Shown here one piece after another: positions 1 to 6,758 of a stretch of 13,658 nucleotides of DNA. The notes beneath the pieces were generated by a model. It did not search any database, was not told the DNA's origin, and saw only the letters and a list, made by a program, of their open reading frames with translations. Numbering within the stretch: the first letter of the stretch is position 1; each line of letters starts with the position of its first letter. The DNA is taken from positions 1 through 13,658 of the forward strand of contig DATKYV010000377.1 of assembly GCA_035528275.1 (NCBI GenBank), in the 5' to 3' direction. The translations under genes were made by a program, and so were the position numbers. Origin of the DNA: DATKYV01 sp035528275. Its GTDB lineage: Bacteria; Acidobacteriota; Terriglobia; UBA7540.

Positions 1-76
1 GCGCAGCATGCTGCGCCCCTACACATTTCATTCGGCCGGGTCGGGCGCATCCCGTCGATTGACGGGCGCCCCTACA
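1..76. repeat. two short palindromic intergenic units ending in CCCTACA
   Basis: The first unit begins at or before the window edge. Positions 1-16 form a perfect 16-nt palindrome (GCGCAGCATGCTGCGC), followed by CCCTACA at 17-23. The second unit has a hairpin CCCGTC/GACGGG with loop GATT at 51-66 inside a second stem GGGCGC (43-48)/GCGCCC (66-71), and again ends in CCCTACA (70-76). The shared terminal CTACA resembles the TGTAG...CTACA elements at 13186-13255 and 13308-13357. The second unit overlaps the last codons of lysA and supplies its TAG stop (complement of 72-74). No transposase is nearby. The units look like REP- or MITE-type DNA that could also act as a bidirectional terminator, though there is no clear U-tract. 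Confidence 0.6.
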
Positions 77-1313
77 TAGCTTCATCACGCATCAGGTCGT
101 CGACGCGCTCGCGGGCGCGGATGAGCTCCACGTTGCCATCGTCGATCAAAACTTCGGCGGGGCGGGGGCGGGTGTTGTAATTTGAGGCAAGGACGTATCC
201 GTAGGCGCCCACGGTGAGGATAGCCAGCAGGTCGCCGGAATTGACATCCGTCATTCTGCGGTCCTGAGCGAGAAAGTCTCCCGTCTCGCAGAGCGGGCCG
301 ACGACGTCGGCCTTCAGCTTTTCGGCGGCGCGCAGCTCCGCGGGAACGATTTCGTGATAGGAGCCGTAGAGCGTGGGCCGCATCAAGTCATTCATTCCCG
401 CGTCAACCACCACAAAATTCTTCTGCTGATTGCGTTTCACGTAGAGGACGCGAGTGAGGAGGATCCCGGCGTTGCCCACCAGGGCGCGGCCCGGCTCGAC
501 GATCAGCCGGTAAGGCGTGCCCTGAATCCGCCCGGCAAGCTCGCGGGCGAGGCGCGGGAAATCCAGGGGCTGCTCGCCGCCGTAACGGATGCCGTAGCCG
601 CCGCCCAAATCCAGGTACTCCACCTCGAGCCCCGCGGCGCGCAGGTTGAGCGCAACCTCGAGGATTTCGTCCATGGCCTTGAGGAACGGGTCGACCTCCA
701 GGATTTGCGAGCCGATGTGGCAGGCGACGCCGCGCACCGCGAGGTGCTCGGAGCCGGCGGCGCGGCGATAAAGGCCCAGCGCCTCGTCCTTGGGAACGCC
801 GAACTTGTGAACGATTTGGCCGGTGGAAATGTAGGGATGGGTTTCGGCGACGACGTCGGGATTGACGCGCACGGAAACCCCCGCGCGCTTGCCGAGCGCT
901 TGAGCGCGGGCTTCGATCAATACCAGCTCGCCCGCCGATTCGACGTTGAACATCAGGATGCCCGCCGCCAGTCCGGCATCGACTTCCTGCTGCGTCTTCC
1001 CCACGCCGGAAAAGACCACGCGCTGCGGGTCCGCTCCGGCGCGCAGGACGCGAGCCAGCTCGCCGCCCGAAACGATGTCAAACCCCGCGCCGGCTTCGCG
1101 CAGCAGGCGGAGAATTCTGAGATTGGAATTGGCCTTCACCGAGTAGCAGACCAGGCTGGGAATCGCCTCCAATCCGCGATTCACGGCGCGGAAGTTTTCC
1201 AGGATGGCCGCCCGGCTGTACGCGTAGGTGGGCGTTCCAAAGCGCTCGGCGATGGTCTTGACCGGGACCGTCTCGCACAGGAACTGGTTCGCGCGGTATT
1301 GAAAAGCATCCAT
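72..1313 (-). CDS. lysA: diaminopimelate decarboxylase
   Basis: This cytosolic PLP enzyme decarboxylates meso-diaminopimelate to L-lysine, the last step of lysine synthesis. The 413-residue length is normal for LysA. It has the fold-type III alanine-racemase-like barrel: YSVKAN places the PLP lysine at K60, HIGSQ is at 199-203, the glycine loop GGGYG at 237-241 and EPGR at 273-276 bind the PLP phosphate, and CETGD at 342-346 with YGYVLASNYN at 371-380 supply the C-terminal catalytic Cys and Tyr. The usual CESGD reads CETGD, a conservative change. The start ATG lies 15 nt after the stop of the upstream phosphatase gene, so the two are probably co-transcribed and lysA has no visible promoter of its own. 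The stop codon lies inside a palindromic repeat. Ornithine/arginine decarboxylase relatives are less likely given the motif set and length. Confidence 0.95.
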   Translation of the reverse strand: MDAFQYRANQFLCETVPVKTIAERFGTPTYAYSRAAILENFRAVNRGLEAIPSLVCYSVKANSNLRILRLLREAGAGFDIVSGGELARVLRAGADPQRVVFSGVGKTQQEVDAGLAAGILMFNVESAGELVLIEARAQALGKRAGVSVRVNPDVVAETHPYISTGQIVHKFGVPKDEALGLYRRAAGSEHLAVRGVACHIGSQILEVDPFLKAMDEILEVALNLRAAGLEVEYLDLGGGYGIRYGGEQPLDFPRLARELAGRIQGTPYRLIVEPGRALVGNAGILLTRVLYVKRNQQKNFVVVDAGMNDLMRPTLYGSYHEIVPAELRAAEKLKADVVGPLCETGDFLAQDRRMTDVNSGDLLAILTVGAYGYVLASNYNTRPRPAEVLIDDGNVELIRARERVDDLMRDEAM

Positions 1314-1328
1314 GGGGTTCGATTCGAG

Positions 1329-3083
1329 TTAATGGACTTTGACCACCAGGAGCGTCTGGTCGTCGCGGCGAGGCCGGCCCTGTTCGAAGCGGGTGATCTC
1401 GGCGAAGACCGCTTCCAGGATTTTCCCCACCGGGCGCGCGGCGTAATCGCGCAAGACCTTCTCCAGCCGGCGGGGACCGAACTCCTCCTCCTGCGGATTG
1501 GCCGCCTCGAGCAGGCCGTCCGAAAACATGGCGAGCACATCACCCTTTTCCAGATTCACCGCGGTTTCCTGGTAGCCGGTGTGATCGAGCAATCCCAGGG
1601 GCACGCCCTCCACGCGAATCTGCTGCGCCTGCCCTTTGCGCACCAGCACCGGCAAGGGCATGCCGGCGTTCGCCAGGCGCAAGGTCCGCGTCTTCGGCTC
1701 CCAGATGGCGTAAGTGAGGGTGATGAAGTGGCCCTCGATCCGGCGTTCCAGGAGCATGTGGTTGAGCGCGGTCAGCATTTCAGGGGCTGAGGGCCGCTGC
1801 GGCGCCAGGCTGCGCAGAATGCCGATGGCCATCGCGCCGTAAAGCGCCGCGGGCGCGCCTTTGCCGCTGACATCGCCGATGGCCAGGACGTGGCGGTCCT
1901 TGCCGTAGGCGAGGAAGTCGTAGAGATCGCCTCCCAAGCCGCGAGCCGGCAGGAAGCGAGTGCCGATCTCCAGACCGGGAATCGCCTTCGGCGCTCCCGG
2001 CATCAGGTGGAGCTGGATTTCCGTGGCGCGCTCCAGGTCACGCTCCATGCGGGCTTCGCTGCGCAGAGCCCGTTCGTACAGGCGCGCGTTCTCGATGGCA
2101 ATGGCGATCTCCGGCGCCAGCGTGGAGAGAATTCGGACGTGGTCGGAGGTGAAGTAGTTCGGTTGCGGGCTTTCCAGGTCCACAACGCCCATGACGCGCT
2201 CGCCGAGAATCAGCGGGACGGCCATCTCCGACCGCGTTTCCGGACCGGAGAGAATGTAGCGCGGGTCTTTGGTCACGTCGGGGACCACGATGGGCTCGCG
2301 GGCGGCGGCGGCCGCGCCCACAATCCCCTGCCCGAAACCCACCGCGCACCTGTCGGGCATCCGCTCGTCCTGCTTCAGGGAGATCACGGTGTTGAACGCC
2401 TGCGCCTGCTCGTCGGCGAGCAGGATGCTGAAGCGGTGGTAATCGATCAGGCGCTTGGTGAGCGTCCCGATCTTCCGCAACAAGTCATTGAGCACCAGCA
2501 CCGAGCTCAGCTCGCGGCTGATGTCCGCGAGCAGCCGGAGCGTCCGCGCCTGGCGGACGCTGCGGCGGTAGAGCCGCGCGTTCTCGATGGCCATGGCCAT
2601 GCGGCTGGCCAGCAGCTCCAGCATGTTCTGGTGGAGGTCGGTGAAAAAATCGGGCCACGGCGCTTCCAGGTCCATCACGCCGACGAGACGGTTCTTGACG
2701 ATCAGGGGAATCACCATCTCGGAACGAATGTGGGCGAGCGACTGGATGTAAGCCGGGTCGTGCTGGACGTCATTGACCACAACCGAGCGACGCGTCTCGG
2801 CCGCCCGGCCGACGATGCCCTCTCCGATCTTGATCCGCAGGTTGCGGACCATTTCTTCCGGATGCCCGACGCTGAAGCGCACTTTGAGCTCCTGCGTCTT
2901 CTCATCGAGCAGTAGGATGGCGAAGACCTCGTAGTCGATGACACGCTTCACCAGCTCGGCGATGCGCTTCATCAGTTCTTCGAGGTCGAGCGTGGAACTG
3001 ATCCGCTCGCTGACCTCGAGCAGCAGGGTCAGCAGTTCGGTCAATTCCAGCGGCCGAGCCGTGAACTTGGTCGTCTCCGGCAT
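1329..3083 (-). CDS. tandem-GAF PP2C/SpoIIE-type serine phosphatase (RsbU-like)
   Basis: The 584-residue protein is soluble, with no signal peptide or membrane segment. Two GAF sensor domains (about 29-170 and 190-335) each end in an IENARLY helix. A charged helical linker (about 335-360) leads to a PP2C/SpoIIE phosphatase domain (about 370-582). Metal-binding signatures are present: GGDLYDF (384-390), GDVSGKG (403-409), SDG (521-523) and RDDQTL (573-578), so the enzyme should be active. Proteins of this architecture dephosphorylate anti-sigma-factor-antagonist (STAS) proteins in partner-switching stress pathways. The GAF domains would sense a small ligand or a redox signal that cannot be read from sequence. 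No STAS or anti-sigma kinase partner is in the window. lysA follows after 15 nt. The ATG is chosen because the reading begins with a short tail and then a helix leading into the first GAF domain. Confidence 0.9.
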   Translation of the reverse strand: MPETTKFTARPLELTELLTLLLEVSERISSTLDLEELMKRIAELVKRVIDYEVFAILLLDEKTQELKVRFSVGHPEEMVRNLRIKIGEGIVGRAAETRRSVVVNDVQHDPAYIQSLAHIRSEMVIPLIVKNRLVGVMDLEAPWPDFFTDLHQNMLELLASRMAMAIENARLYRRSVRQARTLRLLADISRELSSVLVLNDLLRKIGTLTKRLIDYHRFSILLADEQAQAFNTVISLKQDERMPDRCAVGFGQGIVGAAAAAREPIVVPDVTKDPRYILSGPETRSEMAVPLILGERVMGVVDLESPQPNYFTSDHVRILSTLAPEIAIAIENARLYERALRSEARMERDLERATEIQLHLMPGAPKAIPGLEIGTRFLPARGLGGDLYDFLAYGKDRHVLAIGDVSGKGAPAALYGAMAIGILRSLAPQRPSAPEMLTALNHMLLERRIEGHFITLTYAIWEPKTRTLRLANAGMPLPVLVRKGQAQQIRVEGVPLGLLDHTGYQETAVNLEKGDVLAMFSDGLLEAANPQEEEFGPRRLEKVLRDYAARPVGKILEAVFAEITRFEQGRPRRDDQTLLVVKVH

Positions 3084-3234
3084 GGAAGTTTCGGTTACTC
3101 TCGTTTCAGGTCAGTCGCCCCGGGCGCGCCCTCTTGACGACAGCCACCCGTCTCTCAGCGGGCTGGCCGATGGTCGGGCTAAACCATTCATTGTAACATA
3201 CCGCCTGGGTGAGCCCGGCCGGAGTGGAGACTGG

Positions 3235-3573
3235 ATGGACCGCAAACGCTTCGATCGATTGGTGGAACAGGCGCTGGAACGGCTGCCGGAAGTCTTTCGC
3301 AAGAAACTGACCAACGTGGCCATTATCGTCGAGGACCTGCCGCCCCGCGAACTGGGCCGGGATGGCCTGCTGATGGGGCTTTTCCACGGCGTCCCCCTTA
3401 CCGAAAAATCCACTTCCTATGCCACGCCGCCGGACCGGGTCTTCCTCTACCAGAAGAACATCGAAGCCGTGTGCTCCAGCGATGAGGAAATCCGCCGGGA
3501 AATCCGCGACACCCTTCTCCACGAACTCGGCCACTATTTCGGATTGAGCGAGGATGACCTGATCGGGATTTAG
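3235..3573 (+). CDS. small zincin-like metallopeptidase family protein
   Basis: The 112-residue protein has a single clear signature, HELGHYFGLSEDDL at 96-109: the HExxH zinc site with E97 as general base, and a downstream acidic residue (E106 or D107) as the possible third ligand. Size and motif fit the short bacterial 'metallopeptidase family' proteins (PF06262, zincin-like). Substrate and role are unknown in that family. The reading frame is open further upstream, but that part overlaps the divergent phosphatase gene and looks non-coding. ATG 3235 is preferred because GGAG at 3226-3229 sits 5 nt upstream and family members begin with a similar short helix. It is divergent from the phosphatase gene across about 150 nt. 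No convincing promoter was found there. Confidence 0.85.
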   Translation: MDRKRFDRLVEQALERLPEVFRKKLTNVAIIVEDLPPRELGRDGLLMGLFHGVPLTEKSTSYATPPDRVFLYQKNIEAVCSSDEEIRREIRDTLLHELGHYFGLSEDDLIGI

Positions 3574-3697
3574 CCTCTCGTGCCCTCTCCCGGTGCGTGA
3601 CGGGCAATCCCCCGGTTCCGAAGCGGGCCCGGCTCGCCGGCGGGCCGTCGTGCGATAATGCGGCGGGGATTAAACTCTCGTCGTTGGAGAAAATCTT

Positions 3698-4285
3698 ATG
3701 CCTAAGGTCCTGTTGCTCAGCGGAAGTCCAAAACCGGAAGGCAATACGGCGCAACTGATGCGGGAATGTGCCCGCATCATCGAAGAGCTGGGAGTGGAGA
3801 CCGAAATCGTCTCTCTGGCGGACAGGAAAATCGAATCGTGCACCGCCTGCGGGGAATGCACGGAGCTCGGCTACTGCACCCTGGAAGACGATCTCAGCGA
3901 AATCATGAACAAGGTGAAGGAGTCGGAAGGCTTCATAGTGGGTTCTCCGGTTTACTTCGGCACGGCGCGAGGCGATGTGATGGCCGCCTTGCAGCGCATC
4001 GGTTACGTATCACGTATGACCGACCGCTTCCTCTCCGGAAAAGTGGGCGGAGCGATTGCGGTGGCCCGACGCGGCGGACACACCTTCACGCTTCAGGAAA
4101 TGCTGATGTTCTTTCTCATTAACGACATGATCGTGCCGGGATCGACCTATTGGAACATGGTCTTCGGCAGGCTGCCCGGCGAGGTCTGGAAAGACACGGA
4201 GGGCATCGAGACCATCCGTCACTTCGCGGCCAACGTGGCGAATCTGGTGAAAAAGCTTTACGGCAGTGTGGCGGCACAAGCCTGA
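3698..4285 (+). CDS. iron-sulfur flavoprotein / NAD(P)H-dependent FMN reductase family
   Basis: The 195-residue protein has a flavodoxin-like fold. SGSPKPEGNT at 8-17 is the FMN phosphate-binding loop, and SPVYFGTARG at 83-92 is the second flavin loop. Between them is a compact cluster of four cysteines, C48, C51, C54 and C60 (CxxCxxC-x5-C), the spacing known from archaeal-type iron-sulfur flavoproteins carrying a 4Fe-4S cluster. It probably passes electrons between a ferredoxin-like donor and a small acceptor; the actual partners are unknown. SD GGAGA at 3686-3690 lies 7 nt before the ATG. A GATAAT at 3654-3659, preceded by TGC, could be an extended -10, but no good -35 is visible. It stands between unrelated housekeeping genes and is likely a single transcription unit. 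Confidence 0.85.
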   Translation: MPKVLLLSGSPKPEGNTAQLMRECARIIEELGVETEIVSLADRKIESCTACGECTELGYCTLEDDLSEIMNKVKESEGFIVGSPVYFGTARGDVMAALQRIGYVSRMTDRFLSGKVGGAIAVARRGGHTFTLQEMLMFFLINDMIVPGSTYWNMVFGRLPGEVWKDTEGIETIRHFAANVANLVKKLYGSVAAQA

Positions 4286-4316
4286 ACGGGCGTGGCGGCA
4301 CGAACCCGCGCCTGCG

Positions 4317-4322
4317 TATAAT
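4317..4322 (+). promoter_or_regulatory. candidate -10 box for a leaderless tsaB transcript
   Basis: A perfect TATAAT lies only 8 nt upstream of the tsaB ATG at 4331. Transcription would start at or within a base or two of the start codon, and no Shine-Dalgarno sequence is present in the gap. The -35 region is GC-rich and has no recognisable hexamer. Confidence 0.4.
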
Positions 4323-4330
4323 GGCGTCGC

Positions 4331-5056
4331 ATGTTGGTCCTGGCCTTTGACACAACGAGCGAATTCGGGGGCGCGGGAATCTTCCGCGACGCCGAATGCC
4401 TTGCCAGCCTGGCGAACGAGGGCCCGGCAAACGTCTACTCGGTTTCACTTTTCGAGATGGTTGAACGGCTGTTCGGCCAGGCGCGCGATTCCGGCCCTAA
4501 ACTCAGCCTTCGGGATGTTGAGCTCTTCGCGGTCGCCAACGGCCCGGGGTCGTTCACCGGGATTCGTGTCGGCCTGGCGGCGGCGCAGGCCTGGGCGAAG
4601 GCGTTTGAGCGCCCGGCGCGCGGAGTCTCGGTGCTCGAGGCCATGGTGGACGAAGGCGACCCCGAAACGGACTGGGCGGTGCCCATCCTCGACGCCCGGC
4701 GAGGCGAGTTCTACCTCAGCCTTTACCGGCGAGCGGAGCAGGCAGGCGTGGCTCGATTCGTTGCGGAAGGCGAAGGCTTGGTCCTGAAGCCTGAGGCCCT
4801 GGCGACTTTCCTCGCAGAGAATCTTCCCAGCGGAGCGGCGGTCACGTGTTTGGTACGGGCCGGGGATCGTTCGCCCCTGGAACTCGCAAATACCCTTCTG
4901 AAGTCCACTCGCTGCCGGAAAATCTCAGGTACACTGGTCGCCGCCATCGCGCGGCTGGCCCTTCGGGCGCAGGGCGAAGGCGAACCGCCGTCACCTGCGG
5001 AGCTCGATGCGTGCTACATTCGCCGCTCGGATGCGGAACTTAACTGGAAAGAGTAG
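4331..5056 (+). CDS. tsaB: tRNA N6-threonylcarbamoyladenosine (t6A) biosynthesis protein TsaB
   Basis: The 241-residue ASKHA-fold protein is the non-catalytic partner that dimerises with TsaD in the bacterial t6A complex, which modifies A37 of ANN-decoding tRNAs. The N-terminus LAFDTTS (4-10) is the first strand and phosphate loop, and GPGSFTGIRVG at 71-81 is the TsaB/TsaD-family signature, followed by the helix GLAAAQAWAKAF. The DARRGEFYLSLY segment (about 123-134) is also typical of TsaB. It lacks the metal-binding histidines of TsaD, which agrees with TsaB rather than TsaD. The downstream gene is rimI, a frequent neighbour, separated by 37 nt. The ATG has no SD but follows a TATAAT by 8 nt, suggesting leaderless translation. 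Confidence 0.92.
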   Translation: MLVLAFDTTSEFGGAGIFRDAECLASLANEGPANVYSVSLFEMVERLFGQARDSGPKLSLRDVELFAVANGPGSFTGIRVGLAAAQAWAKAFERPARGVSVLEAMVDEGDPETDWAVPILDARRGEFYLSLYRRAEQAGVARFVAEGEGLVLKPEALATFLAENLPSGAAVTCLVRAGDRSPLELANTLLKSTRCRKISGTLVAAIARLALRAQGEGEPPSPAELDACYIRRSDAELNWKE

Positions 5057-5093
5057 CGACGAAGCCTTGCTGTCCCGCTGAGAATCATCCGCG

Positions 5094-5570
5094 ATGAAAG
5101 TCCGGCTCTATTCGAAAGAAGACCTGCACGCCATCGTCGCCTTGCAGGCGAAATGCCAGGAGACCGCGCGCTGGACCGCCGGCGACTACCAGCGGTTGGC
5201 CGAGGACCCGCAAGGGATGGTCCTGGTGGCTGACCTCGAGACCATGGACCCGCCCAAAATCCTGGGGTTTGCGGCTTTCCACCGCATCATCGACGAGGTG
5301 GAGCTGCGGAACATGGCCGTCGACCCTGACCACCGCGAGCAGGGCGTGGGCAGAGCCCTGCTCGAAGATGCGCGGCGGCGGTTGCTGGAGGCTGGGGCCA
5401 AGCGCGTCTTTCTGGAGGTGCGCACCTCGAACAAACCCGCCCTGGCACTCTACTACTCGATGGGCTTCGCCATCCATTCCCTCCGCAAGGACTACTACCG
5501 CGAGCCGCAAGAAGACGGCTACGTATTATCCCTGGAGATCCACCCGCCGACCGTCCTTTCAAGGATATAG
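5094..5570 (+). CDS. rimI: ribosomal-protein-S18-type alanine N-acetyltransferase
   Basis: The 158-residue single-domain GNAT enzyme transfers acetyl from acetyl-CoA to a protein N-terminus, classically that of ribosomal protein S18. The acetyl-CoA pyrophosphate loop is REQGVGRALL (81-90, R/QxxGxG), preceded by the strand LRNMAVDPDH. TSNKPALALYYSMGF (111-125) contains the conserved Asn and Tyr of the CoA/active-site region, and RKDYYREPQEDGYVLSLEI (131-149) matches the RimI C-terminal YY-x(n)-D/EDA pattern. Position directly after tsaB supports RimI over a generic GNAT, although substrate specificity cannot be proven. It is likely co-transcribed with tsaB. Confidence 0.88.
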   Translation: MKVRLYSKEDLHAIVALQAKCQETARWTAGDYQRLAEDPQGMVLVADLETMDPPKILGFAAFHRIIDEVELRNMAVDPDHREQGVGRALLEDARRRLLEAGAKRVFLEVRTSNKPALALYYSMGFAIHSLRKDYYREPQEDGYVLSLEIHPPTVLSRI

Positions 5571-5709
5571 CCCCCAGGCTGAGTCGGGAATCCCACTAAC
5601 GAATTCCGTTTAATTATGAGGGTCGTCGTGCAGAGCGGGAGCGCCAGGACGCAGGATAACCTCGTCGCTACAACGGGCAAAATGTGCCGCCAGCCACCGC
5701 CGGTTTCGC

Positions 5710-5738
5710 TTGAACGCCTCCCAGCGGTGTGCTAGCCT
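5710..5738 (+). promoter_or_regulatory. sigma-70-type promoter of the DUF465 gene
   Basis: TTGAAC (5710-5715) is separated by 17 nt from TAGCCT (5733-5738), with TGC immediately before the -10, an extended -10 element. The predicted start point near 5745 leaves a leader of about 32 nt carrying the SD AGGGGGTG (5761-5768) for the GTG at 5777. This argues against the upstream GTG at 5729, which would lie before the transcript start. Confidence 0.5.
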
Positions 5739-5776
5739 GCGCTTTGAGCCATCTTAACCGAGGGGGTGACACGCCC

Positions 5777-6001
5777 GTGAGCAGCCCTACCGAGGCCATC
5801 CGGGAGCAATTGATGGCCACCAACCAGGAATTCCAGCGCCTCCACGAAGAACACGCCCATTACGCAGCCCAGCTTGATGAATTAGCTTCGAAAACTTATC
5901 TGACCGAGCAGGAACAGCTGGAAGAAGTCCGGTTAAAGAAGCTGAAGCTGTGGACCAAAGACCAGATGCAGATGCTGGTCCACCGGGCGCAGGTCGCCTA
6001 G
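5777..6001 (+). CDS. DUF465 (YdcH-like) small helical protein
   Basis: The 74-residue protein starts at GTG. It is almost entirely charged helix: an N-terminal helix with REQLMATNQEFQRLHEEHAHYAAQLDEL, a short break around SKTYLTEQ, then a basic helix EEVRLKKLKLWTKDQMQML. This two-helix hairpin, with a LKKxKLxxKDxM pattern in the second helix, is the hallmark of the DUF465/YdcH family. Those proteins are widespread and about 70 residues long, with no assigned biochemical function. The GTG is preferred because of the AGGGGGTG SD about 8 nt upstream and the promoter at 5710-5738. It is separated from rimI by about 200 nt and from psd by 136 nt, so it looks monocistronic. The chance of a different coiled-coil protein is small but real. 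Confidence 0.75.
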   Translation: MSSPTEAIREQLMATNQEFQRLHEEHAHYAAQLDELASKTYLTEQEQLEEVRLKKLKLWTKDQMQMLVHRAQVA

Positions 6002-6137
6002 GCATTTGGTTTTCGGGGGAGTTCGTCGCGGAGGCGCGTTGCAGCTTGGCCGCCAGGGCGGGTGCGGCGTCTCAGAAGGCGGCGTATACCCCGCGCCAAT
6101 CCGCCAGTGCGGCGCCGGGGGTGAAAGCACATAACCC

Positions 6138-6758
6138 ATGGTCAAAGAGGGCTATTGGTACGGGCTGCCGCTGGTCTTGATGGCGGGCGGCCTGTTGGGT
6201 CTCAAACTCTACGTCTCGGGCGCCATCTTCCTGATCATCGCGTTCCTCATCCTCAATTTCTTCCGCGACCCTGAACGCCAGATCCCTTCAGAATCCGGAG
6301 CGGTGGTTTCTCCGGCGGATGGGCGCGTCGTCCAGGTGGTGGAAGAGGAAATCGAAGGGCGGCCGGTCCGGCGGGTAAGCATCTTCATGTCCCCGCTGGA
6401 CGTTCACGTCAACCGCTCGCCGATCTCGGGGACGGTCCGGGACGTCTCCTACCACAAAGGCTCGTTCCATGTCGCGTCCTTGGAGATCGCCTCGGTGGAA
6501 AACGAGCGGAACGTCTTTTCGGTGGAGGGCGAGCAGGGCACGGTGGTGGTGAAACAGATTGCCGGACTGCTGGCGCGGCGCATTGTCTTCTGGAAACTGC
6601 CCGGGGACGCGCTCGAGCGCGGCGAGCGCGTGGGGCTGATCAAGTTCGGCTCGCGCGTCGATATCCTGATGGACCCGGAGGTTGAATTGCGGGTCAAACT
6701 GGGCGACCATATTCGGGCCGGGAGCAGCATCATTGGAATCAAACAGCCCCAAGCCTAA
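6138..6758 (+). CDS. psd: phosphatidylserine decarboxylase, short membrane-anchored form
   Basis: The enzyme converts phosphatidylserine to phosphatidylethanolamine at the inner membrane. The 206-residue length matches the short PSD class rather than the roughly 300-residue E. coli type. Two closely spaced hydrophobic stretches (about 8-42) anchor it. SPADGRV (58-64) and SIFMSPLDVHVNRSP (81-95) contain the conserved Asp/His residues. The self-cleavage site is AGSS at 194-197: cleavage between G195 and S196 would create the alpha chain with a pyruvoyl group from S196. In this class GSS replaces the LGST of E. coli. GGGGGTGA at about 6117-6124 is the nearest SD and lies rather far (13 nt) upstream. 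Its 3' end overlaps pssA, which makes its substrate, so the two are probably translationally coupled. Confidence 0.93.
   Translation: MVKEGYWYGLPLVLMAGGLLGLKLYVSGAIFLIIAFLILNFFRDPERQIPSESGAVVSPADGRVVQVVEEEIEGRPVRRVSIFMSPLDVHVNRSPISGTVRDVSYHKGSFHVASLEIASVENERNVFSVEGEQGTVVVKQIAGLLARRIVFWKLPGDALERGERVGLIKFGSRVDILMDPEVELRVKLGDHIRAGSSIIGIKQPQA

Noticed and set aside
354..1790. Long plus-strand open frame opposite lysA and the phosphatase
   Set aside because: It is antisense to two well-supported genes, spans their junction, and its product has no domain pattern. This is a typical GC-rich shadow frame.
2938..3234. Upstream extension of the metallopeptidase frame
   Set aside because: It overlaps the divergent phosphatase start, has Ser/Arg-rich shadow-frame composition and no SD. 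ATG 3235 has a proper SD and gives the family length.
3106..3534. Minus-strand open frame opposite the metallopeptidase
   Set aside because: It is antisense to a gene with a clear HExxH motif and has no domain of its own.
3614..3652. GC-rich stem-loop after the metallopeptidase as a terminator
   Set aside because: Imperfect pairing and no following T-run. The area more likely contains the upstream region of the flavoprotein gene.
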